From Gamsiella multidivaricata (lineage: Eukaryota > Mortierellomycota > Mortierellomycetes > Mortierellales > Mortierellaceae), in NCBI RefSeq assembly GCF_025024155.1, contig NW_026251730.1, positions 248,001 to 312,000 on the forward strand: a DNA stretch of 64,000 bases. The letters are read 5' to 3'. Numbering within the stretch: position 1 is the stretch's first letter; each line of letters opens with the position of its first letter. The position numbers and the translations under genes were made by a program. The notes beneath the pieces were generated by a model. The model ran no database searches, had not been told where the DNA came from, and worked only from the letters and a program-made list of their open reading frames with translations. Below, piece by piece: positions 33,372-41,728 of this stretch.

Positions 33372-35315
33372 ATGTCAACACCACAGCACACCACCAGCAC
33401 GGCAGAGTCAACGAGCAGCTGTGGGAATCTACAGAGTACAGCACACAATCAACCCATCCTGAACAACCTTAGCATCAACATTGACATTGACATTGACAAT
33501 GACAATGACAATGACAATGACAATGGTGATGAAAGTAGCGCCCAACAATCACAATTCCATCCTGACAACTGCACTGCTACTGTCGCAGAGGACCACACCG
33601 AGACAACACAGCCAGACCTCAGCATTGTTCCTTCCCCTGTACGGCCTGGACCCTTGCAACAAGACGACCATCGATCCCCTGCATCCACATCCGCAGAACA
33701 GCAGCACACAGCCAACACCAATCCCTCGACTCCGATACTCTCCCCCTCCGCGGAGCCAATACCCCTAACCCCAGAAGAACCAGCCTTAGCAACATCATCA
33801 TCAACCCCGCAACCCCAGATACCTCCTCCACTCACCTTGAGCCATATCCCTTCCTTCATCTCAACAGAGGAACCCCCACCATACTCGCCGACGCACACGA
33901 TCCTCCCGCACTATTTTTCCCTCGAACCAATCCCTATACGAACGTATATCATCAAAGACTCATCCTCAGTCCCGTTTCTTTTCGATTTTTGGTTAAGCGT
34001 CCCAGTCAACGGCTCTTTCTCGCGTCCCCAATCGCCCACGATAGCAGCAGCGCATCTTCACCAACAGCTACAGCAAGAACGTGGCCCATTTCCTTCCTCG
34101 GCCCAGTATAACGTTCAACAACAGCTGCAACAGCAGTACCGAAATGAACTCAAGTTCTGTATCATACGACCACAGCATACCGACAGAACCGCGATTTCCT
34201 CGACCCATTCCTCAGCCTCAAACCCATACTTCATCCCGGCCTTGGCCCTCGTGGCCGCGAATCACCCCTCTCGATGGATCTGGTGGGGCACCGAAGCGCT
34301 TCAGATGGTTGTTTTTGGAAGGCAGCTGAAGAACATTATTATGGAGTGGCGATGGAAGCATGGGAGGACGAGGATTGGTGGACCCGTGGTGAATCGGTTG
34401 GTTGGGTGTAGTTTCCGCGTGGCGGACGAAAGGAGGTTTTGTTGGAAAATTGGATCGGGAAGACCTCGACGGAGAGGGGTAGGGGGAAGTACTTCTGCTG
34501 CTGCAGCGGCAGCAGCAGGAGCGATGATAGTGCCGGGGCAGCAGCAGTCGGCGATCAATCGAGTGGGGAATAATTGGTTCGGATCGTTCTTTGGAAGGAC
34601 CACAACACCACCCTTGCCCTCGTCTGAGCGCCACGACAGCAATACTATCGCTCTCGAACACGTCCGCATCTCCATATCCTCAGAATCCACACCCGATGGA
34701 CTTCATCCATCACCCTCCGATCCCGCAACCCTTCGCGAACAAGAATCCGCTGCTGCCACTGCCGCCGACCAAGAAGACGACGAAGAGGCTGGATGCTACC
34801 ATTTGCGAGAAGAGAGCCTGACTGGTACGACGGGGCGGATCGTGGCGGTGTACCGTCCTGGACGTCCCGCGAACCGTGCACTCGATCGGCCAGCCATGTC
34901 AAAGCGGTTGGAGATCTTTACTGAGTTGGGGGAGAAGTGTGAGACGGCATTGATGTTGATGTGTGTAAGGCTGGATGATTTGTTCATGGCCATCCCGGAT
35001 GATAAGAAGGGATCGTTTACCGATCCGGTTGCAGTACAGAGGAATGGAGGCCGGAGTGGAAATGGGAGTGAAGGCGCAGGAGGTGGTGAGGATACGACTG
35101 AGCAGGGCGGAGAGACTGAAGGAGGAGAACCAGGAGGAAGAGAGAGTGGTACAGGAGAGGGGGAGGATGATCGGAGGAGTGAGATATCGGTGATGAAGAG
35201 GTTGTTGGGTGGACGACATACGTGGAGATTGAGGATCAAGTGGGTAATTGCAACGATCTTGGTAGCAGTTGTCATCGTCTTGATCCTCAAACCAAAGTTC
35301 TCTCAGTCTTCGTAA
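33372..35315 (+). CDS. Tail-anchored protein with possible tubby/DUF6593-like domain
   Basis: 647 residues, one exon, ATG in good context. Residues 1–170 are low-complexity (Ser/Thr/Pro/Gln), with an Asp/Asn/Ile tract coded by a GACATT/GACAAT microsatellite at 33478–33525. PPPYSP near residue 174 is a PY motif of the kind bound by Nedd4/Rsp5 WW domains. The middle region (WIWWGTEALQMVVFGRQLKN, VNRLVGCSFRVADERRFCWK and, after a linker, GRIVAVYRPG…LEIFTELGEKCETALMLMCV) has the strand pattern of fungal tubby C-terminal-like/DUF6593 proteins (inference). A single hydrophobic helix (WVIATILVAVVIVLIL) lies nine residues from the C-terminus, predicting a tail-anchored membrane protein. Acidic/Gly-rich linker before it. 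Confidence 0.7.
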   Translation: MSTPQHTTSTAESTSSCGNLQSTAHNQPILNNLSINIDIDIDNDNDNDNDNGDESSAQQSQFHPDNCTATVAEDHTETTQPDLSIVPSPVRPGPLQQDDHRSPASTSAEQQHTANTNPSTPILSPSAEPIPLTPEEPALATSSSTPQPQIPPPLTLSHIPSFISTEEPPPYSPTHTILPHYFSLEPIPIRTYIIKDSSSVPFLFDFWLSVPVNGSFSRPQSPTIAAAHLHQQLQQERGPFPSSAQYNVQQQLQQQYRNELKFCIIRPQHTDRTAISSTHSSASNPYFIPALALVAANHPSRWIWWGTEALQMVVFGRQLKNIIMEWRWKHGRTRIGGPVVNRLVGCSFRVADERRFCWKIGSGRPRRRGVGGSTSAAAAAAAGAMIVPGQQQSAINRVGNNWFGSFFGRTTTPPLPSSERHDSNTIALEHVRISISSESTPDGLHPSPSDPATLREQESAAATAADQEDDEEAGCYHLREESLTGTTGRIVAVYRPGRPANRALDRPAMSKRLEIFTELGEKCETALMLMCVRLDDLFMAIPDDKKGSFTDPVAVQRNGGRSGNGSEGAGGGEDTTEQGGETEGGEPGGRESGTGEGEDDRRSEISVMKRLLGGRHTWRLRIKWVIATILVAVVIVLILKPKFSQSS

Positions 35316-35638
35316 ACCTCTAAATAAGACCTTTAGTGTGTATACACATGAGCACACCAGTGAACATGCCATGGACTTTGAATACACCGATGAACGCAAA
35401 ACGCATTCAAGCGTAAAATATGTAAACATGATATCCTTATTAAACACTCAGCATGATGGTCGAGACGATATCGAGTGCTCAAAGGGCGATCATTCAGGAG
35501 TGTTGGCGGCAAGAGTCCTGCGTCTGGAATTTGCCTTTGACGCCAGGAAATGGAGAGAATACACACAAACGATAAACACTTAGTACCTGATTTACCACTA
35601 GCGGGGGGGAACGTTGTTAAAAACTGGGGCGAGTTATA

Positions 35639-37918
35639 CTAAACCCTATTTTGCATTAAACCTTCCGCAAGCGTCCTTTGATCTTCACCCGTCCTCGGAC
35701 CTTTGGTCGCCGTAAGGCGATGAAGACTGTCAACAATTCTTTGTAGTTGATGTGGTGGGATCGCTACTGTGGTGGCCAAGAGCCGCTGTAGGAGCGATTG
35801 TTGATCACGATGCCTCATTCTGAATCCGATGCGTCCGTGTAGATCTCCGCCTGTGGGTTGGTCGCAGTCCACGATAGTCCATTCCATTGTTGGAGGTGAG
35901 TACACCACCAGAGAAGTAACTCTGTTGCTGCTTGAGGAAGAGAGATCGAGCCCTCCCAGGATGAGCCCGATTTCAGCGCATGGGCCTTGACGGTCTGCAA
36001 GTGTTGAATTTTGAGGCGTGCTGGAAAGACAGCTGCAGTCATGGCAATAGCCTTGCCGATGAACGACGAGAGCTAGCGCACTGTGCATGCCCCCTTGTTG
36101 GCCAACTTGGATGCCTCGCGTCGTACGTCGCGGACCTTGTTGCCTGGAACCTTCAGCGTCATAAAGCTCGTATCGATCTCGGATCCTAAGTGCTGCTGGC
36201 TCTGCAAAGGCGTGAGACTGGATTTGGCGTCTTTTGTTAAGAAGCCTGGGTTCTTCAATTTGTGCAGCACCATCTCTGTGGCCTCGAGAGACTGCTCCTC
36301 CGTGGCTGTCGCGACACTTAGATCGTCCAGGTATGCCGATACTCCTGGTGCCCTTCTGCCTGGCCCAACGAAGAAGGGGTTTGAGAACCTTTGTGAGCAC
36401 TAGGGGTGCCAGTGATAGTTCGAACGGGAGGACTTTGAATTGATAAATCTGACCCTGCTACTGAAACTGAAGGTAACGTCGTGATGATGGATGATCGGCA
36501 CACGGACAAAGGCATCGCTCAGGTTCTATAGGAGTCAAATAATCATTTAGGTTTTATTAAATGGCAAACGTATTGAATGGCTCCTACTTTGAAGTGCCGT
36601 GTGGGCAGGAATTGATTCAGTGCTCGTAGGTTTGAGAACCAGTCGAAGGTCCCCTGTCTTCTTGAGGATAACGAACATTGGACTTGTAAAGCAGGGCCCA
36701 TTCGCGAATTCTATTGCTCCCTTGGTCAACTAATCCGATACTTCTTTGTCCATGCTGGCTGTTGCCTCCTGGGAGAGAGGGTGTGGTTGCGGATGGATCG
36801 TTGAGACTGGTGGGCGCATCTCGAACGGTACTCTGTATCCCTCCCGGACGGTTGCCAGGATGTTGGGGTCGTCGGTAACAGTCCGCCATTCGCCTAAGAA
36901 TCGCGCGAGACGATTCCCGACTCTGAAAAGCGATCGCGCCTTCTGCTGTCGCCCCTGCCTCGCTGTTAGCTGTGCCCCCGTCTTCTGTTGTTTTCCTTGT
37001 GAAAAGAAGACTGGCGGTTGTCGTTGCCGTTACGGTGTGTATAGTTCGAGTCCCGACAGTACTGGTCCCGTTGCGGATCCTGCTGATTGGTGCGGCTATT
37101 GTCCGTCGGAGTGTCGGGTCGGTGTTGCTGTTGTTGAAAACTCTTGCCGGGCTTGAGTGCGTTCGTGAGAGTCTTGATGAATTTGATCTCGTCCTGGATT
37201 TTGTGTGGGTCGACCATGTCGGAGGATCTTGCTTGAACGAGGCACCTTGGGTGGGTCGGAGGTTGTCCATGCGCATGGCAGTGATCCTGCCTCCAACCGC
37301 TGCCAGTTGGTCGCGAATGAGGATGGCAAACGTAGAGCACAGTTCCACCATTTCCTCGGCGTCGAGGTGCTCCTTGCCTTCCAAGGGCCAAATTTTGTGC
37401 AGGAAGAGATCCACTGAACGTGTGAGGTGAGCGATCCGTTTCTGGATCATGCGAAGCTGGGTATCGTGGGCCTTTTGGGCTGAAGAGCTGTGCATACCAT
37501 TTGGTATCTTAGGTGGTTCATACCCCACGGCATGGTTCTTGGGGTACGCTCGGAACAGCTCCCAGAGCTCCTCATCAGAGATATTGTGCTTGAAGAGGAA
37601 GAAGGGGTCATTAGGCTTGATTGGAGGGTACCGACGGGCCTCGGCTTCGGAAGGATAAAAGACAGTGCTGGGGCGTTGATTCTTGATCTGAGGATCTCTG
37701 TCAGTGGTGTTGCGTTCTTGAAGGCGAGCCAGCTGTTCGGTCATTTGAGCCAGCTGCTCACGAAGTGCGTCGATGGAATTAGCTGCGGACATGGATAATT
37801 GAACGTAAAGGGTGAACTCTTTGCGTGCGGGTACGTCCCTGGCGAAACAAAAGAAGATAGTAGACATTCACGGCGCAAGAGTAGAATTTACTTCATTTTT
37901 GCCTTACGGGTAGTTTCT
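35639..37918 (-). mobile_element. DIRS-like retrotransposon remnant (gag–RT–RNase H)
   Basis: Minus-strand element. Gag starts at ATG 37792 (MSAANSIDALREQLAQMTEQ, coiled coil) and is frameshifted near 37210. Reverse-transcriptase parts follow: LTKGAIEFANGPCFTSPMFV-ILKKTGDLRLVL (~36730–36620), NLSDAFVRVPI (~36520), then FIGKA and AKSSLTPLQSQQHLGSEIDT thumb-like sequence (~36240), and RNase H start AEIYTDASDSE near 35840. This order and these motifs fit DIRS-type elements common in Mucoromycota/Mortierellomycota. Multiple frameshifts and loss of everything after RNase H (no methyltransferase or tyrosine recombinase) make it dead. A terminal repeat segment (37853–37918) lies just upstream of gag. 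Right boundary is that repeat; left boundary is a truncation around 35640. Confidence 0.75.
37853..37918 (+). repeat. DIRS-associated terminal repeat, copy R2
   Basis: GAAGATAGTAGACATTCACG … GGGTAGTTTCT is shared with copies at 40012–40069 (inverted) and 63487–63551 (same orientation). It lies at the 5' end of the minus-strand gag, as expected of an inverted terminal repeat of a DIRS-like element. Confidence 0.75.
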
Positions 37919-38126
37919 TAGCAGTTAAAACGTTAAGGACAAGGTCGGAGTAGAGATTATTCAGGGGATGATTGTTGTACATTCACGGATTCATACGTGC
38001 TATATAATTGTTGGTTTGGGCAAAGCGCCTGCAAGACGAAGTGTGCTGATCATGCAGTATCATGCCGTAAGAGGAATCACGGTCTAGTAACTTACTGAGA
38101 CGGTCGCAATCCGTTTGCACACAGCC

Positions 38127-39773
38127 CTACTCGATATGGACCCATGGTCTTTTTTCTTTCAGCGTAGCCATGAATCGCTCTTGCGCCAGCAGTGTCGTCT
38201 CCGATAAAGCATCTCGGTCAGTGCCCCGTAACGCAACATGGATCAGTCTCGGCCAGTTCTCAATCATCCACTCTGCCTCCGCCGTATCCATGGAGTTCTT
38301 CGAGCGAGCGATGTATGTCAATGACTTCAGCCTCTTCAATCCCGGCAGCAAACCAAGGAACCCATCCGATAAACACAACAGCTCAACATCGCGTCCAAGT
38401 CTCCATTCCTCCAGCCCCGAAAGCCGCGAAATCTGCGGAAAGACATAATGCATGAAACGACTCTGCAATTCCTCGCTTGGACACCTTTGACTGACAACCT
38501 CAGTCCCACGTTTCAGGGTGTAATACAGCGCCAATCGCTTCAGCTCAAGGCAGACCCACCCTTTGTGAAGCGCCAGATCCTCTTCCGGAGTACGACCGTT
38601 CTGTGACTGCAAGTTAACAGTGATGGCCAGGGTATACAGTTTCGGAAGGCTGCTCACAAGACTTACAAAGTCTGTCAGCCGAGTGTTGCGGCAGTGGATG
38701 ATGTACATGAACGTCAATGTAGTGGCTTGATGTTGCGTAAGGGCCATCACAAATGTTTTTAGGGCCGTAGTACCCTTGGCTGTTATGGACCCGAGCCCAC
38801 ATTGTCTCTCCACGTCGCCTGCGTTGCTGTTGAGGGAGTCATCGCCGCTTTCTCGTCCGAGCGAGCGTATAAACCTTGTGTTCAGTTCTTCGGTATCCTT
38901 GCCTAGAACACCGTCTAGTTCAAGGTCCCGCAATTTTGGACACTTGTCGTCTTCAAATACAGATACGATCTGTTCCAGTATTTCTTTGGTCTTCAGATCT
39001 CCCATGATCTTCAGATCACCCAGTCGAAAGACTTGCAAGTGTGGACATTGTGCTAGGAGCAGAGGCAGGATGGCGAGCTCGTGCCCAAAAGACGGTACGT
39101 AAAGCCCCAGCTCTCGCAGTTGGGTCTCTGGCATCTGCTCCATGTCACGGTTGGTGGACTCGTCCTGTTTTCTCAGAGCTTCAGGGAGATACTCGTCTTC
39201 ATATAGTATAGTATGGCAGGATCTGACGCGTAGAATCAATGAATCGAGGTTGCTGCAGGCCTGGAAAAGTTGCAGTATAAAAAGCGGGTAGAGGAATCGA
39301 CGAGAAGTGAGGTCAAGTTCTTCCAACTGTGGAAGTCGTTGTAGCACCTTGAGAAGCTGTTTACGAACGCTTAGATCGATGAGCCAGAGTTCGAGCTTCA
39401 GTGTTCGTAGAACAGTCGGAGTAGTTCCCAAGAACAAGCGTAAACTAGACATCTCCATTAGGATTGAATAACCGCCAGAGACATGCCGCGGAGAGAACAC
39501 CTCCAAGGACCAGAGATTGGAGAGTAGAAAGTCGTCAATGGCCAGGCGAGCGATACTCAGGCGGAGGATTGTCTTGACGTGATCGTGGTGCTTTTGCAGA
39601 GTACATTCATTGAAATCCGAGGACCCAAAGTCGAGGGTACGCCAGAGAGTGGGCATAAACCAGGTGGACCACTTTTTGGAAACGCAGGAGCAATGCGCCA
39701 GGTCGCGATTGGAGAGATACTGAGTGACCTCATCCTTGAGAAGGGGGACGTCGAAGATCGATAGCTTCTCCAT
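38127..39773 (-). CDS. F-box/LRR protein
   Basis: 548 residues, single exon, intact. The start ATG at 39773 gives MEKLSIFDVPLLKDEVTQYL-SNRDLAHCSCVSKKWSTWF and PTLWRTL, a typical F-box; in-frame upstream sequence lacks ATG. The remaining ~480 residues form leucine-rich units (LRTLKLELWLIDLS, LEELDLTSRRF, LRELGLYVPSFG, LRDLELDGVLG, LKRLALYYTL). It is clearly paralogous to the gene at 49446–51056 (shared N-terminus SIFD-PLLKDEVTQYLS, and a shared ending with WMI/LDHWPRLI and KRPW-H/Q-E). Probable SCF substrate receptor, substrate unknown. Flanked on both sides by DIRS fragments carrying the same terminal repeat in inverted orientation. Ends with TAG, showing that TAG is a normal stop in this genome. 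Confidence 0.85.
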   Translation of the reverse strand: MEKLSIFDVPLLKDEVTQYLSNRDLAHCSCVSKKWSTWFMPTLWRTLDFGSSDFNECTLQKHHDHVKTILRLSIARLAIDDFLLSNLWSLEVFSPRHVSGGYSILMEMSSLRLFLGTTPTVLRTLKLELWLIDLSVRKQLLKVLQRLPQLEELDLTSRRFLYPLFILQLFQACSNLDSLILRVRSCHTILYEDEYLPEALRKQDESTNRDMEQMPETQLRELGLYVPSFGHELAILPLLLAQCPHLQVFRLGDLKIMGDLKTKEILEQIVSVFEDDKCPKLRDLELDGVLGKDTEELNTRFIRSLGRESGDDSLNSNAGDVERQCGLGSITAKGTTALKTFVMALTQHQATTLTFMYIIHCRNTRLTDFVSLVSSLPKLYTLAITVNLQSQNGRTPEEDLALHKGWVCLELKRLALYYTLKRGTEVVSQRCPSEELQSRFMHYVFPQISRLSGLEEWRLGRDVELLCLSDGFLGLLPGLKRLKSLTYIARSKNSMDTAEAEWMIENWPRLIHVALRGTDRDALSETTLLAQERFMATLKEKRPWVHIE

Positions 39774-40011
39774 ATTGGTGCGGATAGGAGGTGCTGTAGG
39801 GCGTGCAGCGAGGAAACGGACGAGAGTAAGAGTGAAGATTAGAGAGCGAGGCAGAAAGATAACGGTGAGAGCAAGAGAGAGAACAGAGAGAAAAGAGAGG
39901 AACGAGCACGTCAAATTGGTAGCTTCTCGTCATGCCACCACATGTTTTAAATTCAGGTCCAAGGACCATTTTGTGCTATCTTTTTATATTGGAATAAAAC
40001 GCGAAAAGTCC

Positions 40012-40190
40012 AGAAACTACCCGTGAGGAAAAAATGAGCTCGTGTACCCTGAATGCCTACTATCTTCTCAAAGGAGAGCCAGGAAGTGCAGAAGTGAACC
40101 AGGGTGGGAAAAAGTGGGTGGGACATATATGGTCCTGGCCCTCAGATAATAAGCTTGAGTCTTCATGTTATTCGACTCTGCCAGCTATTA
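40012..40190 (-). repeat. DIRS-associated terminal repeat, copy R3 (inverted)
   Basis: Reverse complement of the R2/R1 core (AGAAACTACCCGTGAGG … CTACTATCTTCTC at 40012–40069), extended to about 40190 by sequence shared with 63397–63486 (GAAGTGAACCAGGGTGGGAA, CATATATGGTCCTGGCCCTC, AGATAATAAGCTTGAGTCTT). It lies downstream of the tyrosine-recombinase remnant on the minus strand, i.e. at an element's 3' end. Confidence 0.75.
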
Positions 40191-40398
40191 TCCTTCGGAC
40201 TAGGGCCATATACGTGAATCCAGAGCAGAATTAAGAAAGAGCCACCGATGTGAGTTCGGTCGCGGTAGCGGCATTCAATCGATAAAATTTGTCGAATAGG
40301 GCGAGAATAGGACCAATTGCCATATATAACAACATCGTCAACACGTGTACCTCACTTGATGGCGGTGCGGCGGTTAGGCAGTACTTTGGAATGGTGAG

Positions 40399-40806
40399 TT
40401 AACGAGAAAGAAAGATGGTGTTTATTGATCTGGGTTTCTTCGTTAAATAAAAACAGGAGCCAGCCGGGTGTCCGGCTGTACCTGATCTAGTGGCTGCCTT
40501 TCCGTTATAGGCGGCCGTGGATCCGATCGCGCGAGCCTCAGATAGCTTAGCAGCCTTTGGCAAGGAGAGCTTTCGGCTGATACAGGCGATGCGATTGCTG
40601 ATGCGCTCAGCTCCTATATGTCCTCCAGGATCCCTGACATTGCGCAGGAGAGGGCAATGTTGTATCAACGGGTCCTTGAGGTGAGGAACATCAATATCGT
40701 GGCCTTGTATGCGTCGGAGGTACTCGGCGAGGGGCTTAATCGGACACAGGAAGGAGTCGTCGTGACCCTTGGTAGTGGTGTGCATATTAGCCGTTTGCCG
40801 GTACAC
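40399..40806 (-). mobile_element. DIRS-like tyrosine recombinase C-terminal remnant
   Basis: A 135-residue open frame ends with ISRKLSLPKAAKLSEARAIG-STAAYNGKA, resembling the C-terminal catalytic half of DIRS-type tyrosine recombinases (the KARALGSTLA-like box); CPIKPLAEYLRRI matches the segment before it. The N-terminal half is missing, and no clear catalytic tyrosine context can be confirmed. Located directly upstream of repeat R3 on the same strand, as in the 3' end of a DIRS element. Confidence 0.6.
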
Positions 40807-40903
40807 TTACACTGAATCAAAGGACGGAAGGTGGGGGCGACGTGAGTCGGGAGTGACACGTGGACTATAGAGAATGAAGTCACGTTTTGCCTGTTCACGC
40901 GTG

Positions 40904-41288
40904 TCAAACGAGCTCATTTGTTTGGCCATGGCCGTGATAGGCACAGCAGCTGAATGAATTACCCGGTGGAGGCCGCTGCATAATGATGTAGATGATGTCC
41001 TCAGATAGACCTTCTGGAAATAGCTTCGAAAATGTCAGTTGTTGGAAGTAGCTCCCCCTTCTCGGCCAGCGTGTCAAGCGTGACAACAGGCTCGTCGTCA
41101 TTTTCGGGGTTCGAGACGAGCCAGATAGTGAGGCTGTTTTTATCTATGTCGTCAAATGAAAGAGTCGTTGTGTCTTTGATGCTCTCCTTGAGGTCGTCGA
41201 CTGTGTCCGTTGAGGAAATCTTGACTGAGAATGCTCTCGATGTGGACTGTCCCTCGACGAGATAGAAGAGACGCAGGATGTCGGCCAT
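40904..41288 (-). pseudogene. Crinkler (CRN) N-terminal ubiquitin-like domain, frameshifted and truncated
   Basis: ATG at 41288 opens MADILRLFYLVEGQSTSRAF, then SVKISSTDTVDDLKESIKD, DDIDKNSLTIWLVS and ELLPTTDIF: the canonical N-terminal SSK1/ubiquitin-like header of Crinkler proteins, first known as oomycete effectors and widespread in early-diverging fungi. At about 41035 the frame must shift by one base to continue as FSKLFPEGLSEDIIYIIMQR-PPPGN, the conserved end of the header, which then stops at 40904. No P-loop or C-terminal effector/nuclease domain follows; the next leftward sequence is DIRS recombinase. Probably truncated by transposon activity. It is divergent from the Harbinger-derived gene, ~440 bp away. 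Confidence 0.85.
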
Positions 41289-41728
41289 GGCTGAGGAGTC
41301 GGATGGCTGGTTGACAGAGCAGTAGAGAGATGGGAAAAGAGGACTGTGAAGTGTGGAGTGGACGCGTGTGGGTCCGTGTAACCCACCGCCTGGTTACACC
41401 AGCGATAAATCAAAAACCCTTAACGAACAAAGAGATGTGTCTACTGTGTGTACGCACCGCAATGCCCAACTTTTCCGCCCAACCCGCCTCCCTTAACTCT
41501 ATTTTGCACCATCACCTTTCTAAATCCTCCTCCATCCACCATCCAATCGCATCGTTCCTTACCTCGCTCGTCTTCCATCCAAACACCTTTGAATCGTGTC
41601 CCTCTTCTGCTTGTCCTTTCAGCTCCGTACCTCTGCACCGACTGAAGAAGGTGTACACCTCAATCTATTGCCACCTACCACCTTACTTTTTTATCCAAGC
41701 AAGAGAGGACGGCACAATCAATCCGCCC

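Noticed and set aside
33481..33525. GACATT/GACAAT run as a regulatory repeat
   Set aside because: It is an in-frame microsatellite encoding Asp/Ile/Asn in the tail-anchored protein.
39774..39914. Hydrophobic N-terminal extension (signal-like) of the F-box gene at 38127
   Set aside because: No ATG in that stretch; it is the C/T-rich leader on the minus strand.
41330..41728. N-terminal extension of the Harbinger-derived protein
   Set aside because: Open but pyrimidine-rich and non-protein-like; the sequence from 41729 is where domain-like composition begins.
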